Origin: Ruania alkalisoli
GTDB lineage: Bacteria > Actinomycetota > Actinomycetes > Actinomycetales > Beutenbergiaceae
Assembly: GCF_014960965.1 (NCBI RefSeq)
Contig: NZ_CP063169.1
Span: forward strand, 2,823,581-2,887,580
DNA: 64,000 bases
Direction: 5' to 3'
Numbering within the stretch: the stretch's first letter is position 1; each line of letters begins with the position of its first letter. Under the pieces are notes generated by a model. That model was given only the letters and a program-made list of their open reading frames with translations. It was not told where the DNA came from and searched no databases. The position numbers were made by a program, and so were the translations under genes. Below, one piece after another: positions 1 to 8,921 of this stretch.

Positions 1-466
1 GCGCCCGGGCGAACTCACACCGCGCCGTCTCCACCTGCCCAAGGCTGCCGAGAACCTCCCGCAACGAGGCCAGGTGGCGGTAGTAGCGCCGCGACTGGGA
101 GATCATCAGCAGCTGCCCGGCACGCGCGGCCGCGTCGATCATCGGCAGGCACCCGGCCACCGACTCCGCCATCGGCTTCTCGCACAGCACCGGCAACCCG
201 AGCCCGAGGGCCTCGAGGTTCACCGGCAGGTGCGCGGCCGGCACCGTCACATTCACGACGGCGTCCGGCGCCTGGGCAGCAGCCAGCTCCGTCAGCGAGG
301 TACTCACCGGGGCGTCAAGGTCCGTGGCACGTAATGCAGCGGCAGCGGCTTCGGTGTCCAGGTCCACGAGTCCGACCAGCTGGACATCTGGGTTCGCGGC
401 GATCGTGTGCAGCCACGCGCGGCCCATGCTGCCAGCGCCGACCTGAATGAGGCGCAGGGCCTTCAC
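1..466 (-). CDS. Gfo/Idh/MocA family NAD(P)-dependent oxidoreductase (C-terminus beyond window)
   Basis: Only the N-terminal ~155 residues lie in the window. They form a Rossmann fold: a dinucleotide loop GAGSMG near residue 10, an acidic strand end in GLVDLD, and the family's EKP motif (LCEKPMAES, near residue 97) whose lysine is catalytic in the family. Such enzymes oxidise or reduce sugars, inositols or keto-sugars in the cytoplasm. The start is a GTG whose last two bases are shared with the TGA of the ThuA-like gene upstream (GTGA overlap), so the two are translationally coupled. It is the last visible gene of the ABC importer operon, which suggests it acts on the imported sugar. The substrate cannot be read from the sequence. 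Confidence 0.9.
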   Translation of the reverse strand, partial: MKALRLIQVGAGSMGRAWLHTIAANPDVQLVGLVDLDTEAAAAALRATDLDAPVSTSLTELAAAQAPDAVVNVTVPAAHLPVNLEALGLGLPVLCEKPMAESVAGCLPMIDAAARAGQLLMISQSRRYYRHLASLREVLGSLGQVETARCEFARA

Positions 467-1242
467 TCGGACTCCTTGATGGCACCCGTGTACCCATGGC
501 CGGTGAAGAACTCGCCGGACTCGTAGCGCAGCAAGGTAGGTGTGGTGCGCTCCGGCCGCACCGTGCGGGCCCAGGCGACGCCGTTCGCGATCACCTTGCG
601 GACGTGCTCGTGGTGGTAGACGGGGAAGTCCTGGTCGCCCGGGGAGAAGAAGAAGATCTTGCCGTGGCCGCGCTTGAAGGTGCAGCCGGAACGGAACACC
701 TCTCCCCCGGTGAAAGAGGAGATGAAGATCAACTCGTCGGGCGCCGGGATGTCGAAGAACTCCCCGTACATCTCCTGCTGATCGATGATGATCGGGTTCG
801 GCACGCCCTGGGCGATCGGGTGCGTCGGGTCGACGGTCCAGACGAGCTCGCGGTCCTCCTCGCTGCGCCAGCGCAGCGTGCAGCTGGTGCCCATCAGCTT
901 GCCGAAGATCTTCGACCAATGGCCCGAGTGGAGCACCAGCAGCCCCATCCCATCGAGCACATGCCGGTGCACCCGCTCCACGACGTCGTCGCGCACCTCC
1001 CCGTGGGCGGCGTGCCCCCACCAGACCAGGACGTCGGTGGCGGCCAGGACCTCCTCGGTGAGACCGTGCTCGGGGTCGTCGAGAGTCACCGTGGAGACCT
1101 GCGCCGCAGGCAGGTTCTCCCGGATCCCTGCAGCGATGGCCCCGTGCATACCGTCCGGGTAGATCTCCGCCACGTGCGGCTCGATCTGCTCATGCCGGTT
1201 CTCGCCCCAGACGAGGACGTTGAGGGACTGCGCGTCGGTCAT
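463..1242 (-). CDS. ThuA-like domain protein
   Basis: A 259-residue protein of the ThuA (trehalose utilisation) family, a class-I amidotransferase-like fold without an evident glutamine amidotransferase triad. Recognisable parts are the N-terminal [11 protein letters not shown] strand, the [14 protein letters not shown] segment and the [14 protein letters not shown] segment near residue 110. The family has been tied to trehalose/keto-sugar handling and is often encoded beside Gfo/Idh oxidoreductases and ABC importers, as here. I place the start at the ATG with GAAGGA about 9 nt upstream. An ATG 30 nt further up (1272) overlaps the stop of the permease gene as ATGA and is a possible coupled start. 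Exact reaction unknown. Confidence 0.85.
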   Translation of the reverse strand: MTDAQSLNVLVWGENRHEQIEPHVAEIYPDGMHGAIAAGIRENLPAAQVSTVTLDDPEHGLTEEVLAATDVLVWWGHAAHGEVRDDVVERVHRHVLDGMGLLVLHSGHWSKIFGKLMGTSCTLRWRSEEDRELVWTVDPTHPIAQGVPNPIIIDQQEMYGEFFDIPAPDELIFISSFTGGEVFRSGCTFKRGHGKIFFFSPGDQDFPVYHHEHVRKVIANGVAWARTVRPERTTPTLLRYESGEFFTGHGYTGAIKESE

Positions 1243-1268
1243 GGTTGTGTTTCCTTCGGTAGTAGTTC

Positions 1269-2129
1269 TCATTTGACCGCACCGCCGGTGGCTCCGGCGG
1301 CGATGTACTTCTGGGCAGCCACGAGCAGCACGATGGCCGGAGTGGCCGAGAGCACCGCCGTGGCCATCACGGCACCCCAGTTCTGCACCTGCGTGCCCAG
1401 GTACTGATAGATGCCGAGCGTCACGGGCCGGATCTCGTCGGTGGTGGTGAGGGTGAGCGCGAACAGGAAGTCACTCCAGGCGAACAGGAACGTGAACAGC
1501 CCGGCGGTGATGATCGCGTTACGGCTCACGGGAACCACGATCCACAGGAACGATCGCACCAGCCCTGCACCGTCCACCCGGGCAGCCTCGATGATCGCCG
1601 ACGGTACTCCCAGCATGAACGAACGCATGATCAGGATCGCGAACGGGATCGCACTGGTGGAGTTGGCGAGAATCAGCCCGGGGATCGAGTTCAGCAGCCC
1701 GAGTCCTTCGTAGGCACTGTAGAGCGCGTTGGCGATCACGATGCCCGGGATCATCTGCGAGATCAGGATCGCCAGCAACGCCAGGCCCACCCACCGGAAG
1801 CGGAACTGCGCCAGGGCGAAGGACGCCGGCGCGGCCAGTGCCAGGCTGAAGACCACGGTTCCGAGCGCGATGATGAGGCTCGTGACCAGGTTGGCGCCCT
1901 GCTCGCTGATGGCGCGGGCGTAGTTGTCGAGGCTGGGTTGCAGCGGGATCAGGTCTGCGTTGAGGGTGTTGCCCGAGGGCTGCAGCGAGGCGTTGATCAT
2001 CCAGTAGACCGGGAAGAGCATCACCGCGAGGATCAGCACACCGGCCGCCGTCAGCAACACCTTGCGCAGGTCGATGTCGTCGCCGGTACGACGGTTCTGT
2101 TCCGCCGGAGCGGAGGTCGTGGTTGTCAT
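1269..2129 (-). CDS. Carbohydrate ABC transporter permease, MalG type
   Basis: A 286-residue inner-membrane permease with six predicted membrane segments, the first at about residues 27-47 ([20 protein letters not shown]). The EAA loop that contacts the ATPase is visible as [20 protein letters not shown] (about 180-200). The WMINASLQP start of the periplasmic region and the MalG-type C-terminus place it in the CUT1 sugar importer family. It pairs with the MalF-type permease 10 bp upstream and the binding protein before that. No ATPase gene is present, so the importer must use a shared MsmK/MsiK-type ATPase encoded elsewhere, as is usual in actinobacteria. Confidence 0.95.
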   Translation of the reverse strand: MTTTTSAPAEQNRRTGDDIDLRKVLLTAAGVLILAVMLFPVYWMINASLQPSGNTLNADLIPLQPSLDNYARAISEQGANLVTSLIIALGTVVFSLALAAPASFALAQFRFRWVGLALLAILISQMIPGIVIANALYSAYEGLGLLNSIPGLILANSTSAIPFAILIMRSFMLGVPSAIIEAARVDGAGLVRSFLWIVVPVSRNAIITAGLFTFLFAWSDFLFALTLTTTDEIRPVTLGIYQYLGTQVQNWGAVMATAVLSATPAIVLLVAAQKYIAAGATGGAVK

Positions 2130-2139
2130 ACCTGCCTCC

Positions 2140-3087
2140 TCATTCGTCCGCCGCGTGGCGCCCGCGGCGCAGGTACACCACCGCGAACACCATCGAGATC
2201 ACGATCAAGATGTTGCTGAGCGCGGCACCGTGACCGAACTCGAAGTCCACGAACGAGCGTTGGTAGGACTGCGTGGCCAGTGTCTGGGTGGCGTTCGCCG
2301 GTCCCCCGCCGGTCAGGCCGAGGATGATGTCGAGGACCTTCAGCGTGTAGACGACGCCGAGGATCAGCACCACCGAGACCACTGGCCGCAGACTGGGCCA
2401 CGTGATGTACCGGAAGGCCTTCCAGTGCGTGGCGCCGTCGAGGGACCCGGCCTCGTAGAGCTCGTCCGGGATGGCCTGCACGCCGCTGTAGAGCAGGGTG
2501 GTGTTGAACGGGATCCCGATCCAGATGTTGACGCCGATCACGGCGATCAGCGCGATCGAGGGCGAGACGAGCCAGCCGATCGGTTCCACACCGAACACCC
2601 CGAGGAATCGGTTGAGGATCCCGGAGTCCTGTTCGAGAATCGCACGCCACGTCGCCGAGGAGACGATCAGCGGCAACAACCACGGCAGGAGCAACAACCC
2701 GCGCAACGTCGCCGAGAGCGGGAAGTGCTGCTTGAAGAACAGGGCCAGCGCCAGGCCGATGACGAACTGGAACAGGATCGAGCCGGCGGTGAACAGGCCG
2801 GTGTTGAGCATGGCCTGCCCGAAGATCGGATCGGTGACCACATCCACGTAGTTGGCCAGTCCCACCCAGGGCGCTTCCCCGGTGAAGAAGGTCTGCAGGC
2901 TGTAGTCCTGCAGGCTCATGGTCAGGTTCTTCACCACCGGGTAGCCGAACAGCAGCGCCATGGCGATACCTGCGGGAAGCACGAAGAGGATCTTCCCGAT
3001 CTCGTCCCCGCGGAGCTTGCGGCGCCGGCGGGGCGGGGCAGGCGATACCTGCCCAGCCCGCGCCGGGGCGTGCGTGAGGGAGCTCAT
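2140..3087 (-). CDS. Carbohydrate ABC transporter permease, MalF type
   Basis: A 315-residue permease with a cytoplasmic basic N-terminus (RRRRKLRGDE) and six predicted membrane segments beginning near residue 32 (ILFVLPAGIAMALLFGYPVV). The EAA motif is seen as YEAGSLDGATHWKAFRYITWP (about 232-252). It is the partner of the MalG-type permease downstream and lies 10 bp behind the binding-protein gene, in the canonical order binding protein, MalF, MalG. It forms the transmembrane channel of a CUT1-type oligosaccharide importer; the sugar is not identifiable from sequence. Confidence 0.95.
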   Translation of the reverse strand: MSSLTHAPARAGQVSPAPPRRRRKLRGDEIGKILFVLPAGIAMALLFGYPVVKNLTMSLQDYSLQTFFTGEAPWVGLANYVDVVTDPIFGQAMLNTGLFTAGSILFQFVIGLALALFFKQHFPLSATLRGLLLLPWLLPLIVSSATWRAILEQDSGILNRFLGVFGVEPIGWLVSPSIALIAVIGVNIWIGIPFNTTLLYSGVQAIPDELYEAGSLDGATHWKAFRYITWPSLRPVVSVVLILGVVYTLKVLDIILGLTGGGPANATQTLATQSYQRSFVDFEFGHGAALSNILIVISMVFAVVYLRRGRHAADE

Positions 3088-3097
3088 GGCGTCAGCC

Positions 3098-4318
3098 TCA
3101 GCGTGCGGAGGCCTGCGCGAAGGCCTCGTCGGCGCTCGCCTGCCCAGTCAGCGCCAGCTGGATCGCCTCGTAGATCACGGTCGCAGCGTCGGGCCACTCC
3201 GGTCCGAGCTGGCCGGTCCGCGAACGGGCGTTGGCCACCTGCTCGGCGAACGCCGCCATCTCCGGACGTTCGGCGAGGAAGTCCTCGGCGAGGTCGGTCC
3301 GGGTGGGGATCGTGTACCGCGACACCGCCCAGTCGAGTTGCTGTTCCGGCGTGTTCAGGCACTCGACGAAGTCCACAGCCACCGCCTGGCTGGCTTCATC
3401 CCCGGTCACCGGCACGGTCCACGCCTCGCCGCCGAGCGGTGCGACCGGGGTCTGGCTCGGGTCGTTGACGGGGAACTGCACCACGTCCCAGTTCACGTCT
3501 GGCATCTCGTTCATCGACGGGATGTTCCACGGGCCGTTCACCATCATCGCGGCGCGACCGGCCATGAACTGATCCTTGGCATCTCCCTGCGACCAGTTGA
3601 TCACGCTCTCCGATGCTGAACCCGACTCCACCAGGTCCACCCACAACTGCAGCGCCTCGGCCACCTCGGGGCTGGTCAGCTCGGTCTCGTCGCCACCGTT
3701 GGTCCACATCGGCGGGAGGAACTGCCAGGAGCCCTCATAGGTGTTGATTGCGCTGAACGAGATCCCGTACTGGTCGCCCTCGGTGAGGGCGGCAGCGGCC
3801 TCGCGCAGCTCGTCCCAGGTGGTCGGCGGTTCGACGCCCTCGTCAGCCAGGATGTCGGTGTTGTAGAACAGGGCCAGGGTGTTGGCCACTGGCTGCAACC
3901 CGTAGACGTGCCCGTCAAAGGTGGAGGCATCGATCACGCCTTGGGCGAATCCTTCGGTGGAGACGCCGTTCTCGTCGAGCGGGACGAGCGCCCCGGTCTC
4001 CGCGATCTGCTGCACGTCCGGGTTGTCGAGCATGAGCACATCGGGCAGTGTCTGCGAGGACGCCTGCTGCAGGACCGTCTGAATGAGGTCGCCACCGGGC
4101 ACGGTTTCCCGCTCGAGGGTGACCCCCAGCTCTTCGGCGCACCTATCGAGGCCGGCCTGGATGAGCGAGTTGTCCGGATCGTTGTTGTAGTAGTCCAGGA
4201 CCGAAAGGCTGCTCACCTCGCCCGTGTCCGCATCGGTACCGTCGCCGCCACCCGAACAGGCGGCCAGTACCAGAGCGGCACTCATTCCCCCGGCCGCCAT
4301 CACCATGTGTCGCTTCAC
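3098..4318 (-). CDS. Sugar ABC transporter substrate-binding lipoprotein
   Basis: A 406-residue family-1 extracellular solute-binding protein. The N-terminus is a lipoprotein signal: basic MKRH, a hydrophobic core and the lipobox LAAC with Cys at residue 21, followed by a flexible Gly/Asp-rich linker. The mature part shows typical elements such as VLMLDNPDVQQIAETGALVPLD and GRAAMMVNGPWNIPSM. It sits on the outer face of the membrane and hands a sugar to the two permeases encoded next. The GTG start is preceded by AGGGAG at 7 nt. It is transcribed divergently from a LacI regulator with a palindromic operator between them, so it is probably induced by its own substrate. Confidence 0.95.
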   Translation of the reverse strand: MKRHMVMAAGGMSAALVLAACSGGGDGTDADTGEVSSLSVLDYYNNDPDNSLIQAGLDRCAEELGVTLERETVPGGDLIQTVLQQASSQTLPDVLMLDNPDVQQIAETGALVPLDENGVSTEGFAQGVIDASTFDGHVYGLQPVANTLALFYNTDILADEGVEPPTTWDELREAAAALTEGDQYGISFSAINTYEGSWQFLPPMWTNGGDETELTSPEVAEALQLWVDLVESGSASESVINWSQGDAKDQFMAGRAAMMVNGPWNIPSMNEMPDVNWDVVQFPVNDPSQTPVAPLGGEAWTVPVTGDEASQAVAVDFVECLNTPEQQLDWAVSRYTIPTRTDLAEDFLAERPEMAAFAEQVANARSRTGQLGPEWPDAATVIYEAIQLALTGQASADEAFAQASAR

Positions 4319-4397
4319 GATCAGCTCCCTTGCTGTTGTCGTTGGTCATCTTCGATCGCGCTTCGGATCGACGACCTTCATGTCGACGACTCGGCGG

Positions 4398-4409
4398 TTA
4401 AGCGCTTAA
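4398..4409. promoter_or_regulatory. LacI-type operator palindrome
   Basis: A perfect 12-bp palindrome TTAAGCGCTTAA with the central CG pair typical of LacI-family operators. It lies between the divergent binding-protein gene (80 bp away) and the LacI gene (83 bp away), so it could control both. I could not assign convincing -35/-10 elements around it. Confidence 0.75.
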
Positions 4410-4491
4410 ATGACGTGATGACGATTGTGGAGCGTACGCTCGGGCGCTGTCAAGCAGTTCCCGCGAACCGTCGAACGGAAGCGAGGCCATC

Positions 4492-5508
4492 GTGGTCACG
4501 ATGAAGGATGTCGCCGACCACGCAGGCGTCTCGATCGCCACGGTCTCCTTCGTGGTGAACGACACCAAACCCGTCACACCGGCCACCCGGGAACGCATCG
4601 AGACCTCGATGGCCGAGCTGGGATACCGCCGCAATGCGGTGGCCCGGGCGCTGGCGAGCCGTCGCACCCGGATTCTGGCGCTCGCCTACCCGGTGCTCGA
4701 ACGGCCACTGAGCACGGCGTCGGTCGAGTTCTTCACCAGCGCTGCGGCCGCGGCGAGTGCCCGGGGCTACCACTTGGTGATCTGGCCGGTCAGCAATGAC
4801 GGCCGCGAGCTCGCCGAGCTTGTCGGACAACGGCTCGTGGACGGGGTGCTCCTGATGGAGGTCCAGCTCGACGATCCACGTGTGGAAGTCCTGGAGCGAT
4901 CGGCCACTCCATTCGCCCTCATCGGACGCACCCGAGACGTCACCGGCATCTGCCACGTCGACATCGATTTCGAGGCGACGCTCCACCATGCGATCGACCA
5001 CTTGACCGACCTCGGCCACCGTCATCTCGCCCTCGTGCTCGGAGGCAAGGGCGAGCGCGGTTACCGGACCTATGGACCCTTCGTGCGCACAGCGGCTGCA
5101 TTCGAGCAAGCCCAGATCGAGCGCGACATCCACGGCCGCACGGTCGAAGTCACCTGGTCCGACGATCCCGAATCGCTGGCTCGTCAGGTGTTCGGCGAAG
5201 AAGGCACCGACGGCCCCACCGCGGCGCTCGTGCTGAACGACCACACTGCCCTGCGGTTGGTCACCGGCGCCCGCCGGACAGGTCGGCGCGTGCCCGGCGA
5301 CGTCTCGATCCTCGGCCTGTCCGCAGCACCCGAGACCGGGAGCCTGAGCGACCCCCCACTCACCCTGATGCGCGCGCCCGGTCCCGAACTCGGCCACCTG
5401 GGCGCCGAGGCCCTCATCCGCATGCTCGAGGCTGAGGACCCCCTGCCACCCCGGCTGGTGCCGTGCACGTTCGAAGCAGGCGGCACCACGGCACCGCCGC
5501 CCCGCTGA
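4492..5508 (+). CDS. LacI-family transcriptional regulator
   Basis: A 338-residue repressor. Residues about 4-60 form the LacI helix-turn-helix (MKDVADHAGVSIATVSFVVN) and hinge helix (RRNAVARALASRRTR); the rest is a periplasmic-binding-protein-like sensor domain. The GTG start has GCGAGG 5-6 nt upstream; an ATG three codons later (4501) is the alternative. It is divergent from the ABC importer, and the palindrome at 4398-4409 is its likely operator. The C-terminal part is less conserved than that of sugar-phosphate-type LacI proteins, and the effector is unknown. Confidence 0.93.
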   Translation: MVTMKDVADHAGVSIATVSFVVNDTKPVTPATRERIETSMAELGYRRNAVARALASRRTRILALAYPVLERPLSTASVEFFTSAAAAASARGYHLVIWPVSNDGRELAELVGQRLVDGVLLMEVQLDDPRVEVLERSATPFALIGRTRDVTGICHVDIDFEATLHHAIDHLTDLGHRHLALVLGGKGERGYRTYGPFVRTAAAFEQAQIERDIHGRTVEVTWSDDPESLARQVFGEEGTDGPTAALVLNDHTALRLVTGARRTGRRVPGDVSILGLSAAPETGSLSDPPLTLMRAPGPELGHLGAEALIRMLEAEDPLPPRLVPCTFEAGGTTAPPPR

Positions 5509-5523
5509 GCTCCACTCTCAGCG
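5503..5523. terminator. Stop-to-stop hairpin, candidate bidirectional terminator
   Basis: An inverted repeat CGCTGAG / CTCAGCG with a 7-nt loop spans the facing stop codons of the convergent LacI and FAH-family genes, each stop lying in an arm. It has no clear U-tract on either strand, so termination is inferred. Confidence 0.45.
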
Positions 5524-6282
5524 CCGCAGCACCGGATTCCCGAGCGTCCCGATCCCGTCGATCTCCACCTCGACCCGCTGGCCGGCCTCGATCGGGCCCA
5601 CCCCGGCGGGAGTGCCAGTGAGCAGCACATCACCGGGCAGCAGCGTGAAGATGCTTGAGGCGTACGCGATCAGGTCCGCCGCCGAGCGGATCATCTGGGA
5701 GGTGCGTCCGTCCTGACGCATCTCACCGTCGACGCTGGCGCTGATCCGCAGGTCGGCCGGGTCGAGGTCGGTCACCAGGTAGGGACCCAGCGGGCAGGAG
5801 GTGTCGAACATCTTCCCGCGCGTCCACGTCTTGTCCTCGGACTGCACGTCCCGGGCGGTGACGTCGTTGGCGGCGGTGTAGCCGAGGATGACCTGCCCTG
5901 CCTGCTCGGCCGAGATGTCCTTGCAGATGCGCGAGATCACCACGGCGAGCTCGGCCTCGTGGTGCACCTCCTGCGACCACGGGGGCAGCACGATCGGGTC
6001 ATCCGGACCGACCACCGTGGTGTTCGGCTTGATGAACAGCAGCGGCCGCTCCGGCACGTCGTTGCCCAGCTCGGCGGCGTGCTCGGCGTAGTTGCGCCCC
6101 ACGCACACCACCTTCGAACGTGGGATCACCGGTGCGAGCAATCGGACCGAGTCCACCGGCACGCGCTGCCCCGTCGGGGTGGGCGGGGTATAGAGCGGGT
6201 CACCGGTGAGCACCACCAGGTCTTCGCCGTCGAGCACGCCGTACCGGGGGTCCTCACCTGTGGTGAATCGCGCAATCTTCAT
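5518..6282 (-). CDS. Fumarylacetoacetate hydrolase (FAH) family protein
   Basis: A 254-residue FAH-family enzyme. Core motifs are VVCVGRNYAEHAAELG (about 59-74), PLLFIKPNTTVVGP, the metal ligands in EVHHEAELAVV (about 106-116) and NDVTARDVQ (about 139), and LLTGTPAGVGP near residue 225. Members cleave C-C bonds in or isomerise acylpyruvate-like compounds; many are acylpyruvases or 2,4-diketo-sugar-acid hydrolases, which would fit the sugar-acid setting here. The ATG start is 7 nt from a TAGGCT hexamer, so the transcript may be leaderless. It diverges from the LacI gene at 6331, which may regulate it. The exact substrate is unknown. Confidence 0.9.
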   Translation of the reverse strand: MKIARFTTGEDPRYGVLDGEDLVVLTGDPLYTPPTPTGQRVPVDSVRLLAPVIPRSKVVCVGRNYAEHAAELGNDVPERPLLFIKPNTTVVGPDDPIVLPPWSQEVHHEAELAVVISRICKDISAEQAGQVILGYTAANDVTARDVQSEDKTWTRGKMFDTSCPLGPYLVTDLDPADLRISASVDGEMRQDGRTSQMIRSAADLIAYASSIFTLLPGDVLLTGTPAGVGPIEAGQRVEVEIDGIGTLGNPVLRR

Positions 6283-6289
6283 ACCTCAG

Positions 6290-6308
6290 AGCCTACGGCC
6301 AGTAGGGT
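6290..6308. promoter_or_regulatory. Back-to-back -10 elements for the divergent FAH and LacI genes
   Basis: TAGGCT on the minus strand (6290-6295) lies 7 nt from the FAH start, and TAGGGT on the plus strand (6303-6308) lies 22 nt before the LacI GTG. Only 7 bp separate the two hexamers, so RNA polymerase could probably not occupy both at once. Confidence 0.5.
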
Positions 6309-6330
6309 GCGGAGACTGAAGGAGGTGCGG

Positions 6331-7416
6331 GTGGCCACGAACAACGAGCGTCCGGCGACGATGGCCGATGTGGCCCGCCGGGCCGGTGTCTCGGTGAAGA
6401 CCGTCTCGAACGTCGTCAACGGCTACCCCCACATCCGCCCGGCAACGAAGGAGAAGGTCGAGACCGCCCTCACCGAGCTGGGCTACCGGATGAACGTCTC
6501 CGCGCGTCACTTGCGCATCCGCCGCACGGGCCTGATCACCCTGGCTGTTCCCGAACTGTCGTTGCCGTACTTCGCCGAGCTGGCTGACGCCGTCATCCGG
6601 GAGGCTGACACCCATGGCCTGACCGTCCTGATCGAGCAGACCGGCGGCCGTCGCGACCGCGAACTGGCCGTGCTGTCCGGGTCCAGGCGCCAGCTCACCG
6701 ACGGGGTGATCCTCTCCCCGCTCGGCCTCGGCCAGGCCGACCGTGCAGCGTTCGAGGTCGACTTCCCGCTGGTCCTGCTGGGCGAGCGGGTCTTCGGAGC
6801 GGCTGCGGATCACGTCACCATGAACAACGTCGCCGCCGCCCGCGCCGCCACCTCCTACCTCCTGGAGCTGGGGCGTCGCCGCATCGCGGTGCTAGGACCG
6901 GATCCTGCCGATGCCGCCACCGGCTCGGCTGGCCTGCGGCTCGACGGCTACCGCGAGGCGCTCGATTCAGCCGGCGTCCCGTTCGATCCGGCACTCGTGG
7001 TGCCCGCCACGCCGTGGCACCGCTCGGCGGGCTCGGACTCCCTCGGCGCCTTCCTGGACGGCGGCACGCCGGTGGACGCCGTGTTCGCGATGAACGACGC
7101 CCTCGCCCTCGGTGCGCTCTATGCACTGCACGCACGCGGTGTGGATGTGCCGGCCGATGTGGCCCTGGTCGGTTTCGACGACGTCGACGACGTCCGGTAC
7201 GCGACCCCCACCCTCAGTTCCGTAGCACCCGGCCGGGATGAGATCGCCCGCACGGCCGTCGCCCTGCTGCGCTCACGTCTGGCCGGCGACGGCGGCCCGT
7301 ACGTCCGTGTGATCAGCGAGGCCCGGGTGGTGGCTCGCCAGTCCACCGGGTCGGCCGTCGAGCAGGTGATCTCGGTACAGCCGGGCTCACAGGTACCGGC
7401 TGACGCGCCGGTCTGA
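6331..7416 (+). CDS. LacI-family transcriptional regulator
   Basis: A 361-residue repressor with an N-terminal helix-turn-helix (MADVARRAGVSVKTVSNVVN, about residues 11-30), the hinge helix MNVSARHLRIRRTG, and a sugar-binding sensor domain containing the conserved AVFAMNDALALGAL and VALVGFDDVDDV segments. The GTG start is fixed by a strong GAAGGAGGT ribosome site 4 nt upstream; the open frame extends further up but is non-coding there. It precedes the two glycosidase genes and is the natural candidate for the repressor that binds the palindrome at 7526-7537. Confidence 0.95.
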   Translation: MATNNERPATMADVARRAGVSVKTVSNVVNGYPHIRPATKEKVETALTELGYRMNVSARHLRIRRTGLITLAVPELSLPYFAELADAVIREADTHGLTVLIEQTGGRRDRELAVLSGSRRQLTDGVILSPLGLGQADRAAFEVDFPLVLLGERVFGAAADHVTMNNVAAARAATSYLLELGRRRIAVLGPDPADAATGSAGLRLDGYREALDSAGVPFDPALVVPATPWHRSAGSDSLGAFLDGGTPVDAVFAMNDALALGALYALHARGVDVPADVALVGFDDVDDVRYATPTLSSVAPGRDEIARTAVALLRSRLAGDGGPYVRVISEARVVARQSTGSAVEQVISVQPGSQVPADAPV

Positions 7417-7490
7417 GCGCCATCGCCGGTCGAGCGCGGGGGCCGGGATACACGCGGACCTCGGCGGCCGTGGTCTCATCGCACCAGTGC

Positions 7491-7519
7491 TTGACCCCCG
7501 CCCGCTCACCGTGCACACT
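7491..7519 (+). promoter_or_regulatory. Sigma-A-type promoter of the glycosidase genes
   Basis: TTGACC (7491-7496), a 17-bp spacer and CACACT (7514-7519) form a good housekeeping promoter. The predicted transcript start, about 7526, coincides with the palindrome downstream. Confidence 0.65.
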
Positions 7520-7525
7520 GTTTTC

Positions 7526-7537
7526 TACATCGATGTA
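7526..7537. promoter_or_regulatory. LacI-type operator at the transcription start of the glycosidase genes
   Basis: A perfect 12-bp palindrome TACATCGATGTA centred on CG, immediately after the -10 element. A repressor bound here would block initiation. The LacI protein encoded just upstream is the likely ligand. Confidence 0.75.
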
Positions 7538-7559
7538 AAGCACTCGCGAAAGGTCCTGC

Positions 7560-8882
7560 GTGCACCGCACCGCCTCCCTCACCCCGCCGATGGGGTGGAA
7601 CTCCTGGGACTGCTACGGCACCACTGTCACCGAAGACGAGGTCCTCACCAACGCCGCCGTGATGGCCGAGCGCATGCTCCCCTCCGGCTGGGACACCCTG
7701 GTCGTCGACATCCAGTGGTACGAACCCACCGCCCGCGCCGGCGGATACAACGACGACGCCCCGCTACTGCTCGACTCCGACGGCGTGCAGATGCCCGTCG
7801 AGGCCCGGTTCCCCTCGTCTTCGGGGGGCCGAGGATTCGGCCCCCTGGCAGCACAGGTCCACGAACTGGGTCTGCGGTTCGGTGTTCACCTGATGCGCGG
7901 TGTCCCCCGCCGCGCGGTCACCGACCCACGGCCCGTCCCCGGAACCGACGCCACGACGGCGGACATCGCCCTACCCGCCGACCACCCAGCCGCCCGCTGC
8001 CCCTGGAACGGGGACAACCTCGGGCTCGACTTCTCCCACCCGGCGGCCCAGACCTGGTTGGACACCCAGATCGACCGGGTCGTCGGCTGGGGCGTCGACT
8101 TCCTCAAAGTCGACGACATGCTCTTCCCCTACCACCACGACGCGATCGAGGCCCTGTGCACGGCCGTCTCCCGTGCCGAGGAGCGCCACAGCCGCGACGT
8201 CACCCTCTCCCTCTCCCCCGGCACCGACCTCTCCGTCGCTCACGTGACCCACCTGCGCGAGAACGCCGACATGTGGCGCATCTCCGACGATCTGTGGGAC
8301 CGGTGGGAGGACGTCGCCGACCAGTTCACCCGCTTGGCGCGCTGGGCACCGCACCAGCGTGCCCACGGCTGGGCCGACGCCGACATGCTCCCGCTGGGAC
8401 GAATCGGCCTCCGTGCCGAACGGGGCGAGCCGCGCGATAGCCGGCTCAGCACCGCCGAGCGCCGCACCATGCTCTCGCTGTGGAACCTCGGCCGTTCACC
8501 CCTGTTCATGGGCGGCGACCTGCCCACCACCGACGCGGCCACCCTCGCCGACCTGACCCACGCCGACGTGCTCGCGATCGGCAGGCACTCGGCCGACAAC
8601 GGCGAACTTCTCCGCGAACGCGACCTGATCGTATGGGGCGCGCGTGGCACGGGCCCGCAGGGTGGCACCCGCTGGGCGGGCGTGTTCAACACCGCCGACG
8701 GCGCACGCACCGTCCGCGTGCCGCTCACCTCCACGGGGCTCACCTCACCGAAACTTCCGACCCCGACCACTGTCACCGAACTGTGGACCGGCCGCCGCAT
8801 CGAGATCGACCAGGCCGATCCCTATGCCGTGCTCGACCTGCAGCTGGACGCCCATGGCGTCGCCTTGCTGTGCGCGACCTGA
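7560..8882 (+). CDS. Glycoside hydrolase family 27 protein (alpha-galactosidase-like)
   Basis: A 440-residue GH27 enzyme with no signal peptide, so probably cytoplasmic. The family start MGWNSWDCYG is at residues 11-20. The nucleophile Asp is in FLKVDDM (about 184-187) and the acid/base Asp in WRISDDLW (about 242). A beta-sandwich C-terminal domain follows. GH27 also contains beta-L-arabinopyranosidases; since the next gene is an arabinofuranosidase, that activity is a reasonable alternative to alpha-galactosidase. The GTG start is preceded by GAAAGG. It is first in a two-gene operon behind a promoter and LacI operator. Confidence 0.9.
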   Translation: MHRTASLTPPMGWNSWDCYGTTVTEDEVLTNAAVMAERMLPSGWDTLVVDIQWYEPTARAGGYNDDAPLLLDSDGVQMPVEARFPSSSGGRGFGPLAAQVHELGLRFGVHLMRGVPRRAVTDPRPVPGTDATTADIALPADHPAARCPWNGDNLGLDFSHPAAQTWLDTQIDRVVGWGVDFLKVDDMLFPYHHDAIEALCTAVSRAEERHSRDVTLSLSPGTDLSVAHVTHLRENADMWRISDDLWDRWEDVADQFTRLARWAPHQRAHGWADADMLPLGRIGLRAERGEPRDSRLSTAERRTMLSLWNLGRSPLFMGGDLPTTDAATLADLTHADVLAIGRHSADNGELLRERDLIVWGARGTGPQGGTRWAGVFNTADGARTVRVPLTSTGLTSPKLPTPTTVTELWTGRRIEIDQADPYAVLDLQLDAHGVALLCAT

Positions 8883-8921
8883 CCTGACCGACCCCACCCC
8901 TGCACCCTGGAGAAAGAAGTC

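Noticed and set aside
2062-3468. A 468-codon open frame on the plus strand
   Set aside because: Antisense to the permease and binding-protein genes of the first importer; no family features.
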